DNA from: Silurus meridionalis
Taxonomy: Eukaryota > Chordata > Actinopteri > Siluriformes > Siluridae
Assembly: GCF_014805685.1 (NCBI RefSeq)
Contig: NC_060892.1
Span: 4,327,490-4,391,489, forward strand
DNA: 64,000 bases
Direction: 5' to 3'
This document shows, in pieces, positions 55,424-64,000 of this stretch. Below the pieces are notes generated by a model, which made no database searches, was not told the DNA's origin, and saw only the letters and a program-made list of their open reading frames with translations. A program made the translations under genes and the position numbers. Every line of letters begins with the position of its first letter. The stretch's first letter is position 1.

Positions 55424-56032
55424 GGACTATAAGCCGCTACTTTTTTCTCACGCTTTGAACCCCGCATCTTAAACAACCAAGTGGCTAATTTATGGATTTT
55501 TCCGGGGTTTTTCCCGGTTCACAAGCTTTAAACCAAAAAAACTGAGCCCCATAACATTAGACCAATGAAATTGCCGAATGGGTTCAGGTGAACCAATGAA
55601 ATTCTTTATATTAAATCAGATGCGCTCCCACTGAATCGGGCCGCACCACATCATAAATATGGATGAGGTTCCTCTGACGTTTGACCTGCCGCTAACTCGG
55701 ACTGTCTACAGGAAATGTGAATCATTCGTCACGCTGAAAACAACCGGGCATGAAAAAACACCTGTGTTCTAAGCTGCACGGCATCGGGAGAAAAGCTTCA
55801 CCGATGCTGATTTTTAAGGAAGACAGTGAACAATGATGTTCTTGGTAGGCTACTCTTTAGATACAAGCCGTGTAACAGACACTGTCTTTCATTAAAGCCT
55901 GTGTAAAGTTCATTAGTTTCAATGTGGCTTATAGACAGGTGTGGCTTATTTATGTTCAAAATAAAAATCTTTGTCAAATTCAGTGGGTGCGGCTTATATA
56001 TAGGTGCGCTTAATAGTCCAGAAATTACGGTA
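55424..56032 (+). mobile_element. TIR element family C, copy 2 (near full length)
   Basis: Left end 'ttttccggactataagccgc'. The right end in reverse complement reads 'taccgtaatttctggactat'. These are inverted repeats about 25 bases long. The interior of about 0.6 kb has no transposase motif, so this is a non-autonomous DNA transposon. The right half carries further copies of the 'gtgcggcttat' word. Copy 1 at 21.8 kb is half of the same element, inverted. Confidence 0.78.
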
Positions 56033-56039
56033 CCATTCT

Positions 56040-56147
56040 TTATGACTCCTGGGTAGTCTGGACCTTGTCGTAACTTAAAAATGTTGTAAGTTACAATGGG
56101 GTCATCGGAGCGCATCTCCATCGTAAGTCGGGGACTCCCTGTATGTA
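56040..56147 (-). mobile_element. Possible terminal fragment of another TIR element
   Basis: 'cttgtcgtaacttaaaaatg' and 'gtaagtcggggactccctgt' (rc 'acagggagtccccgacttac') look like the end of a known-style fish DNA transposon. Class uncertain. Confidence 0.4.
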
Positions 56148-56180
56148 TGTGTGTGTATATATATGGTGTATTACAATCAT

Positions 56181-56304
56181 AATGTAGTGCGTACACATAT
56201 TACTAATGGACAGATGCTGAACAGAACCAGTCTAGACTGTCTTTAGCATCACTGGTTCTGTTTAGCATCTGTCCATTATTAATTATAGGTGTACGCACCA
56301 CATT
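56181..56304. repeat. Near-palindromic foldback (hairpin) element
   Basis: Left arm 56181-56231 and right arm 56251-56304 are reverse complements with few differences ('ggacagatgctgaacagaac' against 'gttctgtttagcatctgtcc'), separated by a 19-base loop. Weaker pairing extends outward by about 15 bases. No coding content. It may be a small MITE or the product of a foldback event. Confidence 0.85.
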
Positions 56305-58527
56305 ATGGTGGTATTAAAATCGAAAAACCTGTTTATGTCTGCATATTGTCTTCGACAGTGCTTGGAAAGTGTAATGGATGAGATGTCATGATACACTTTT
56401 ATTTGCACCGCTCTCAATCCCTGTACCGTGCTCGCCATGCCTCTTTTCTTTGTGACAAATTTGGGCCAATTTATGGTTGTGTATAAAAGCTATGAGGCAA
56501 TCCATTCCGAGCTCTCGCTCTCTGATGTGCTTCCCTCTGATCAAACGCTCAGCCATTCATCAAACCCACTTCAGCGGCTCTTAACTCCCTTCAGGATCTC
56601 TTCTGCTATGAGATATCAATGCATTACCTCAGTCTTTCAGCCCAAAAGCCCAAAAACAGGATGAAACTCGTGTTCTTAAACAAACATATTTTGATCAAAT
56701 AGGCTTATTCCAATTATGGTGAGTCCTTTAAGCTTCCATATTTTTCCCTCACTTCCTATTTGTACCACTGTAATGGAGGAGCTGCGTTAGGAGTGGCCTA
56801 AAAAAAATTTTATATTGAATTTTGAACACATTGTGTGGTAACCATACACTGTTGCTTTAAGATGGCTCCACATGGACAGATAGCGAAACACCTGAAATTA
56901 CTGTCGCAATGGTAAACACTGCCATGGACTGCAATTAATATGAACAGCTATGGAGCAGTGGTGTGTGTGTGCGTGTGTGTGTGTATAGTATAATGAATGA
57001 ATATCAAATCATTTCTTCCTCGTATCATCTCATGCCCCCACCACCGTTACCTCTGGCTCACGCTTTTGGCCTTTATCGAAACTATTATATTAACAATAGT
57101 TTTCTGTATTTTTGCCCATTTTTTATGCTTACGACTTATAATAATGGTAGGGTGTATGATTTGCCAGGAGGTCTTGTTTGAAACATTCAGCTCATTATAG
57201 TAAAAATTTTCAGAGATTATCCCCCTCACACCGAGCGCTATATGGCACATCATGGCTCACAGCATTAGTACTTACTTCTGCATTCTATTTTATGTATGAA
57301 ATGCCATGTGTGATGGTTTTGTTTTATGTCTCCATTCCGTCTCGTCATTGGTCCTTTTGTTCATGTGCCTGTTCATTCACAGCTATTTCTATTCATTCCC
57401 ATGTGTAAGATTCGAGTGTGTATAGAAATCATGTCCTCGCTCAATGGACCAACCAAACCGTTGTTTCATGTTTACTTGTTCGGCTCACAGTTTTGATCTC
57501 GTTTTCACTTCTTCAAATCAAGAAACTTCTGACGTTCATGTCATTCTTCTCTTTAGTTTATGTTAAATGTTGATCTGCCAACCTGTTGCCTGTTTATTGT
57601 TTATAATTTATTGCTGCAAATTTGGAATAAATATCAAATAAATGTTTCTTTAACTACGCTTGCACTCTACTTTAAATAAAATATGCCATGATAAACCCCA
57701 AACATGTCCATTTCCTGATAACTTTATGGTCATTGTGCAGAGTACAAGTACAGGAACGATGAAATGCAGCTAGCATCTAAGCAGAAGTGCTAATAGCAAT
57801 GTATATACACAAATACATGTACATATATATATATTTATTATTTAAAAAGTGCCCTTAACAGTGCAAAAAGGTAACATGAGGTAGAATTTTCAAATTGTGA
57901 AATAGTAAGAGAGTGACATATATATGACATAAGATATCACGACTTGAAAAATATTAGCGTTTAATATCGTTAACTAACGACTTATTTTTTATCTATTTCA
58001 ATCCAATTCCATGTCATGATGAGTTTATATGACAGACTGCTGGTCAGTATAGTACGTGAGCTTTATAGTTAATTGAACATTGGCTTATTTCACTGCATCG
58101 TCTGTGCTGCTTGGCATCAATCAATAATTCCATCGGTACCCAAACAATGCAGGACAAAGTGCTTTGCGATAACAACCGGATGATTCCTGTATCGATCTGC
58201 ACCAGGATGTTTTAGTACAGCTGATCAAAAGAGATGGCCGGGCTTTCCATTTGCCCGACGCGTCCGACGAACACATACGATTATCACCGCGGGTTAATCT
58301 AATCCCGGAGATGACAGTGAGCAAACCGGCTTCCTGTTTCTTGCCTTTCGCCAGCATGTGTTTCTGCTGCCAATTTATTTTCTGTTGTTGTGTTGTGTCT
58401 TTTTAAGTTCTTCCTCTCTTTTTCTCTCAGAAACGATATTGCACTTATTTTTTTTTACATTTACATCTAAATTGCTGTACACAATATAAGATTTAAACAA
58501 AATTATTGGTGGACACACTGAGAAATA
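56305..58527. other. No gene seen; candidate regulatory part
   Basis: About 2.2 kb without recognised elements. 58100-58370 is GC-richer and repeat-free ('gacgcgtccgacgaacacat', 'accgcgggttaatctaatcc'). The 56428-56664 frame and others have no motif. Confidence 0.45.
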
Positions 58528-58795
58528 AATTCAATTTAATTAAATATTATTTGTTTAGTGCTTTTACCAATGAACCATACCAATAATCAGCTTTATATTT
58601 CTACAGAAATATATATATTATGAATATAAATTTTACATTAATCAATTTGTTCCTACAATTTTATTACTAATAACAAGACAAAGGTAACAGTAGTGAGTGA
58701 TTTCTCAGACGATATAAGGAAGAAATCTTGAGAGGAACCAGACTCCAAAGGGAACCTCATCTGGGTGACACCTAATGTTCTTCTAATGTTATTCA
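58528..58795 (-). mobile_element. L2-type LINE 3' end fragment
   Basis: 'aattcaatttaattaaatat', 'agtgcttttaccaatgaacc', 'taaggaagaaatcttgagag', 'gaaccagactccaaagggaa'. Diverged copy with tail. Confidence 0.72.
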
Positions 58796-58989
58796 GGAGA
58801 ACGAGTAATATAAGAAAATATTGACAATTTTAATTTGATTTCTAATCAAAGGAACTAAATGAACTAAATGACCTCAAAAAAGAATTTATTCATTTTGATG
58901 AACACGATTCAAAGAACCAAGTCACTAAAATGATCCGATCTTCCGATCTCTATTGTTGAATGCTGTTCATTGATGGAAACTTGATTGAT

Positions 58990-59470
58990 GGAAACTTGAG
59001 TGTAAGACTATTTTGCTGCCGAAACAGTCGTGACCCATCGAACATTAATAGCATTACCTTCTTAAACAGTTTGAGCTACAGGAGCTCATTTGTTGGATCG
59101 GACCACACGGACAAGCCTTCGCCCCCTACGTGCCTCGGTCGCCCACGACCCAGTCGCCAGTTCACCACTGTTCCTTTCTTGGACCACTTTTGATAGATAT
59201 TGACCACTGCAGACCAGGAACATCCCACAAGAGCTGCAGTTTTGGAGATGCTTTGACCCAGCTGTCTAACCAACACAATTTGGCCCTTGTCAAACTCACT
59301 CAAATCCTTATGCTCACCCATTTTTCCTGCTTCTAATACATCCAATTTTAAGACGAAATGTTCACTTGCTGCCTAATAAATACACCCCACCCTCTAACAG
59401 GTGCCATTATAAAGGAATAATCAGTGTTATTCACTTCACCACTCATAATGTTAAGCCTGGTTGGCGTATA
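58990..59470 (-). mobile_element. Tc1-like transposon, N-terminal/terminal part
   Basis: Minus strand: [78 protein letters not shown]. This is the complete first helix-turn-helix, the GRPR-like hook and most of the second DNA-binding domain of a Tc1 transposase, 89 codons without a break. The catalytic domain is missing. Closely related to 23.87-24.25 kb. Confidence 0.88.
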
Positions 59471-60636
59471 CAAGTTTGGAAATGTAGTTGCATTTGGGAC
59501 TGCCTTTTGGACTTGGATGTTCTGTGCAGCTCTTTGATTGAATGCACTGGCTAGTTCTTCCCATTTCAAGGTTGTTGCATCTACAAATCCCCTTCACACA
59601 AACACACAGACACATATTTCACATTACCATCCGGTCAGACATCGCTGCCTTGTTGTGACAGTTTCATCTGTGCACTTAATGCCCATGCTCCCTTCACTTC
59701 CTCGTTCTGAGCATCACCCAGACAAGTGGAAGCCTTTACAACACCTACCGATGCTATCCATCATCCTCTCTTTAAGACGAAGTGCCATGCTTCATATCCG
59801 TCTGCTCTGCGGTCAGTCCGGATTATTTTTTTTTCTTTCTCTGCGGTCTTAAAGGGTGAACGCTGTTTTCTCTCCACCTTGTTTTCCGAACACAGTAATG
59901 GCTTGAGGTATTCATAATTCAAGCATCATTGATTTGCGGGTTGGAGTCGTGCATTAGTGCTAAGGTAAGAGAAAAGGGTATCTTCATTAACTTCGAACAC
60001 ACACAAACACTTTGTGAATGGAGAATTTCCGAGCGAAGAAGATGCGAGTATGGATTTTCGTAGCTTTCAAAATGTGTGGCAGCTTGAGGAAACCTTCACA
60101 TGGTAACATTTTGACATTTTCTACTATGCAAATGTTGTCTTGGTATCTGAACCCAGCATACAGTGACGAAACAACATGATCAAATCTTGCTATTCATTCT
60201 GTGAGGAAAATCACAATCAGCTAGCAAGACTTTAGGCAGACTGCCTGCTATTTTCAGCGCTGTATTTATTGATTTCAGATGATATTTGCAGAAAGAAATC
60301 CTAAAATGCCAGATTTTTTGGGCTCATCAAACTCCACCTCGGTTATAAACTCCCACTCAAAACCTAAAGAGACTAAAAGACATGCGGCAAAGTCTTGCCA
60401 TGTTTTGCTTGCCTTCAGTTCATCAGATGTCTAAATCAGACCTGAAGTTAGAATCAATGGCAGCTGTAAACAGGCTGGATCTACCTAGGGAGGGCATTAG
60501 GGTGGAAAAATCGTTGTCGAGCAGAACATTGGAACACAACCGGGCAACATCACAAAACGATTCTTAATCAGGAATCAAGAACTCAGCTGAGTGTAAAAAC
60601 CAAGTGAGGAAATACTCAAACAGCAAGGTATTGCGG
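59471..60636. other. No gene seen
   Basis: The 104-codon frame 59538-59852 and the overlapping 59726-59917 have no domain. 'gctaaggtaagagaaaaggg' at 59958 resembles a splice donor but has no supporting exon. Confidence 0.45.
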
Positions 60637-60835
60637 GAGGTTGTAGTTTAGTGGTTAAGGCATTAAACTTTGGATCTGAAAATCGTGCATTCAAATCCCA
60701 GCCACACCAAACTCCCAGTTATGGACCCCTGAGCAAGGCCTTTACCCCTGTAGTGTGCTTAGTTGTATAAATTAGATCAAATGTAAGTCGCTCGGGATAA
60801 AAGCTTCTAGCAAATGCCTTAAAATTTAAATGTAA
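60637..60835 (+). mobile_element. tRNA-derived SINE with L2-type tail (S2, best copy)
   Basis: Head: 'ttgtagtttagtggttaagg' (A box) and 'gtgcattcaaatcccagcc' (B box). Middle: 'cccctgagcaaggcctttac'. Tail: 'gtcgctcgggataaaagctt' and 'agcaaatgcctt'. The tail matches that of the L2 at 10.9 kb ('gtcgctctggataagggcgt', 'tgctaaatgcc'), so L2 enzyme probably moved it. About 200 bases, full length. Confidence 0.85.
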
Positions 60836-61717
60836 ATCTGTTGAAAGAAAACACGACAGGTAAACCGAAATGACACGTAAGCAGCATTTAGAGGCACAGT
60901 GCCCAAACCGATTTGATCATTTTCCGTTTATTGAATTTATTGCATTCCTTTTTTTTCCAGAAATGCCGTGGGAGTATATTTGCACTACTCGTTCCTGACG
61001 AAGACGGCAATAACGGATCAAGAATAGATGCAGATAAAACCGCGTTTCATTAATAAGCGTTGCGGCGCGATTTGGGACGCGCCGGAGTTGCGTCTCGGCA
61101 GCGCGGTGACAGTTCTGTTGTGTCTATTCCCAAAGTAAACTTGCCTTGAAGTAATTACACTGTGGGTCAGCATCTAATTAATAAGCTAGAACAATGCAAT
61201 CAGTCATCACAAACAGTTGTGAGCCACAGCAAGGCAGGCAGGAGCTGAGTGTATTACTATTATTAGCACGCTGTCGCATGCTAAGCAGGACGGCTTTCTC
61301 CTCTACTCAGGCGGATTAAATTACATTATTCATTCGGCAGACTTTTTTTTTTTTTTTTTTTATCAGACACGAAGCAGAACGTAACCCAAAAATCCGATTC
61401 GTACAAACGAACAGGTGGAGGGTTATACATCGGGCTGTGTAGGGATTTGACCTGACAACCTTCCGGTTGCTGAGCGAATGCTGCAGTAGGCTAATTAAAG
61501 CCCACAGGCAGCTTTGGGTGTTATGGAACATCAGGTATTTTGAATGTGTGCAAAGATCTTACTGTGATTTCTGAATTTTGAATGATATCATTTGGCTCAG
61601 TTCACTAATAAGATGCAACTCTTTGACCCCCAAATGACTTATTTTTATGAAGCTTTAAATAAATAGATGCAGTCAAATATACTTTACAGCACAGTGAAAT
61701 TCTTTATTCGGATATCA
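60836..61717. other. No gene seen; candidate regulatory part
   Basis: 60960-61230 is GC-richer and repeat-free ('gcggcgcgatttgggacgcg', 'cagcatctaattaataagct'). T tract at 61344-61361. 61436-61497 may be an eroded SINE head on the minus strand. Confidence 0.4.
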
Positions 61718-61925
61718 ATGTGGGGTTCTGGGTTACTGGTCGGTAGGCCCCGGTATCACCAAGCTTCCCTGGTATTGGCAATCTGCCCCGGTATTGCTAA
61801 GATGCCACTCTTGGGGCCCCTGAGGAGGGCCATTAACCCTCAGTGCCCCAGGGGCACTGTATCATGACTGACCCTACGCTCTGGCCCCAGCTTCCTAATA
61901 TTGCTTGGATATGGAAAGAAGAATC
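61718..61925 (+). mobile_element. tRNA-derived SINE (type S3)
   Basis: 'ttctgggttactggtcggta', 'gatgccactcttggggcccc', 'gggcactgtatcatgactga', 'ccctacgctctggccccagc', 'ggatatggaaagaagaatc'. Longest S3 copy. A small internal duplication of 'ccccggtatt' occurs in its head. Confidence 0.78.
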
Positions 61926-61929
61926 TTAC

Positions 61930-62150
61930 TCTCCTGGTGGTGCTGGGATTTGAACCCATGACCTTCCAATCAGAAGTTCAACTTCTTATACTATGAGCTA
62001 CCACAACTATCAGTCGGACAACATGGTCATGCCCTCTGAATGAGAGACATGGCTTACACTCTCTTGCCTGTCAATCACACTAATGACACTGACCAATCAC
62101 ATGCATCTGTGAGCTCATGTATGCAGAAGAGGGCAAATAGCACAACCTGA
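61930..62150 (-). repeat. SINE-linked unit F, copy 1
   Basis: A minus-strand tRNA-like head ('gctgggatttgaacccatga', 'ccttccaatcagaagttca') joined to a 150-base stretch with 'tgacactgaccaatca' (62084) and 'gagggcaaatagcacaa'. The same joint structure occurs 1.2 kb on. Confidence 0.75.
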
Positions 62151-62390
62151 GTTGTATTGTGATGAACCCATGATGCGGTTTGATAAAGATGCAGCTGGTT
62201 TGATGAATCTTGGAGAAGTTAGGTGAGCCTTCACGTCAGCTTCTAGATTTTGCAGGACATGGGAGAGCTTTTGAGGGAGAAATTCAGTAAGAGATGTGTA
62301 TTGAGAAATACAGTGTGTATTGTGTCTCCTGTGTTTGTGATTTGTTGACTTTTATCCTAATAATGAATTTGTACTAATTTCCCCAGTACA

Positions 62391-62395
<5 letters not shown>

Positions 62396-62427
<32 letters not shown>

Positions 62428-62511
62428 TGTGTGTCTGTGCATCTTTGTGTGCCTCTGTATGTGTGTGGGTCTCATCTTTTGTGTGTCGCTGTGTGCCTAT
62501 GGTTTGTTTGT

Positions 62512-62552
<41 letters not shown>
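62396..62552. repeat. (GT)n compound microsatellite
   Basis: GT arrays at 62396-62424 and 62517-62552 with a GT-rich, interrupted middle. Confidence 0.95.
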
Positions 62553-62553
<1 letters not shown>

Positions 62554-63139
62554 TGCGAATCATTCTTTTTTCCCCAGTCATAGGAAAGTAGGCCAGACAG
62601 AGTAAGTAGGCCCAGTTTCCAGAAGTGTCTCAGGCAGAACCCTTTCCTTTTATTTATGTTTGTCATTTTTATTCCCTGGACAAAACCATTATTTATGCAG
62701 TTGACCTCCAAAATTCGCCATTCAGTGTCTGTGTTCAGTAGATAGACAATAGTTATTGATAAAAAAGTGAATATGTCTGAAAAGGTGTCATTTTTCAAAA
62801 CCATGAATGTATGATTGGTGTGGGATCTCCATGTTTCTTGCTTTGTGTAGGCCAAACATTAACAAACAATAACTCAAGTCCCCACTTTTGCTGATATAAT
62901 ACCTGCCATTCTTCTCAACAGTGGCAATGCTGGGACTTGAACCCCTGACCTTATAATCAGTACCTTTATACCAGTCATTGTTTACCTTTGCCTATGGAGC
63001 AATTCGAATGCATTTGTTATGTCTAATCTACTGTCTAATTAACTAATTAACAATATTTTGCATTGCATTTGATGATTATGAATCTTAGAGAAAATAAATC
63101 TCGTTTGACATTAAGCATCTGCATTTGTCAGCTGTTCCA
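62553..63139. other. No gene seen; SINE head scrap
   Basis: 62925-62985 has 'aatgctgggacttgaacccc' and 'tgaccttataatcagtacc', a minus-strand tRNA-like head without body. The rest is unassigned. Confidence 0.5.
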
Positions 63140-63360
63140 GCTGTTTTGTGGGATTTGAATCCATGACCTTCCAATTAGAGGTCCAACATCTTATCCCTAC
63201 TGCAACTAGTGTATAGAAGCCTGAAAATCAACATGGCTAAGTCATCTGAATGAGATTGACGACATACACACTCTTAGCTGTCAATCACCCAAGTGACACT
63301 GACCAATCAGAGGCGTCTATGAGCTCCTGTATGCAAAAGAGGGAAAATAGCACAATCCAA
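63140..63360 (-). repeat. SINE-linked unit F, copy 2
   Basis: 'gtgggatttgaatccatgac', 'cttccaattagaggtccaac', then 'tgacactgaccaatca' (63294) and 'gagggaaaatagcacaa'. Same order and orientation as 61930-62150. Confidence 0.75.
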
Positions 63361-63513
63361 TCCAAGCTGGGAAGAATTTTCGGCAGATATTGGAGCAAGA
63401 TATTGGAACAGTAGTGAGGGCAAGCTTGGATATTAGATGAGGAGGCCTGGGGTTACTGCTCAGTTCATCTTAAAAGTGGGGGTCGAGTTCATTGTTCTGT
63501 TCAGGCCACTTGA

Positions 63514-63517
<4 letters not shown>

Positions 63518-63567
<50 letters not shown>
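63518..63567. repeat. (AT)n microsatellite
   Basis: About 25 AT units. A transposon-like terminus begins at its right edge. Confidence 0.96.
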
Positions 63568-63570
<3 letters not shown>

Positions 63571-63700
63571 TGGAACCCGGTTATGTCGATGTCCTAGGGG
63601 GTCGCCAAAAAGCATCGAGATAACCTATGATCGAGATAAACGAAAATCAAAATGGCGGCAGTATATTAACGTGCTTGAAATTTCTTTATGTACATGATGT
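63568..63700 (+). mobile_element. Possible pogo/Tigger-like transposon end
   Basis: 'cagtggaacccggttatgtc' after a TA, then 'gagataacctatgatcgaga'. TA target and CAGT start suit the pogo branch of Tc1/mariner. No transposase piece is seen, so the class is tentative. Confidence 0.35.
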
Positions 63701-63821
63701 GCGTTAATAAATGAGAATGTGCATGCACGTGTTTTTGAAGGTTTTTTTTACACAACAGCGTTGCCGCGATTTGTTTGATGAAAGCATGCTATAAAAATAC
63801 ATAAAGTACATGTTTGTTAAC

Positions 63822-64000
63822 TGTCAGGAATCCACCTGCCACGCCCCCTTCGGCCCCCTTCGGCGTGGCAGGTGCTTTCGCCGCTTTCTCTGAAGCTCCG
63901 GCTTCAATCGCACATATGGTGCTCGTTTAGCATCATCACCAGCTCCTATTTAAACTTCCACACTCTCACCGTCCGTTATTGTTGGTATATGTTGGTTCAC
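63822..64000 (+). mobile_element. Possible LTR start, cut by window end
   Basis: Begins 'tgtcaggaatccacctgcca', G+C-rich, with a TATA-like 'cctatttaaacttcc' about 125 bases in, as in the U3 of fish Ty3/gypsy-type LTRs. It also contains a strong inverted repeat ('ccacctgccacgcc' and 'ggcgtggcaggtg', about 63832-63872). No second LTR, primer site or gene can be seen inside the window. Confidence 0.35.

Noticed and set aside
59958..59978. Splice-donor-like 'gctaaggtaagagaaa'
   Set aside because: No CpG context, exon or reading frame supports it. Such words occur by chance.
62396..62605. Cys-Val-rich frames of 62-68 codons
   Set aside because: Translations of the GT array in all three frames.

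Overview
The window is eukaryotic, vertebrate-type genomic DNA, almost certainly from a ray-finned fish. The evidence is the dense mix of degenerate Tc1/mariner elements, L2-type and RTE-type LINEs with tRNA-derived SINEs, a DIRS-type element, BED-finger hAT remnants and many long AT/GT/GATA microsatellites. The particular repeats (the 'ctgtatcatggctgaccctg' SINE, and the L2 tail family present at about eight sites) suggest an otophysan, perhaps a catfish. That is inference from remembered family patterns, not a database match.

I find no intact protein-coding gene. Every reading frame that resembles a known protein belongs to a broken transposable element. The one sign of a host gene is a CpG-rich promoter-like block at about 37.8-38.5 kb. 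It ends in a good splice donor after 38352 and looks like a non-coding first exon of a rightward gene whose later exons lie outside or are not recognisable. A second CpG-dense block with NRF1-type and E-box sites lies at 40.4-40.8 kb.

Layout. 0.5-0.8 kb: microsatellites. 1.5-3.3 kb: a Tc1 copy abutting a short Tc1-derived element. 3.7-7.7 kb: two unique segments duplicated locally, with a 1-kb internally deleted DIRS derivative and a mariner scrap between them. 8.5 and 12.4 kb: two copies of a helix-turn-helix transposase start, one with part inverted. 9.9-13.9 kb: an ancient inverted repeat enclosing a Tc1 copy (10.28-12.35 kb) that took a minus-strand L2 and then suffered an inversion of about 0.4 kb. 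14.4-15.1 kb: GT-rich minisatellite. 16.9-17.7 kb: hAT start. 17.9-20.0 kb: the longest L2 copy with its 3' UTR. 20.6-21.6 kb: a mariner-like element. 26.6-29.2 kb: a G-rich degenerate array in two blocks. 30.8-33.9 kb: a minisatellite with higher-order structure and inverted diverged copies. 35.1-36.0 kb: L2 tail inserted into a Tc1 derivative. 37.1 kb: tRNA-Glu SINE. 44.4 kb: RTE LINE with a clear target-site duplication. 55.4-56.3 kb: a TIR element and a near-palindromic hairpin. 60-64 kb: SINEs, a duplicated SINE-linked unit, and a possible LTR start at the window edge.

Two SINE-LINE tail pairings are visible inside this one window, which explains how the SINEs could have moved. Several GC-richer, repeat-free stretches are listed as candidate conserved non-coding DNA, but conservation cannot be judged from one sequence. 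I do not see a novel enzyme or defence system. The most interesting items are structural: the microinversions, the local duplications, the DIRS derivative and the hairpin.
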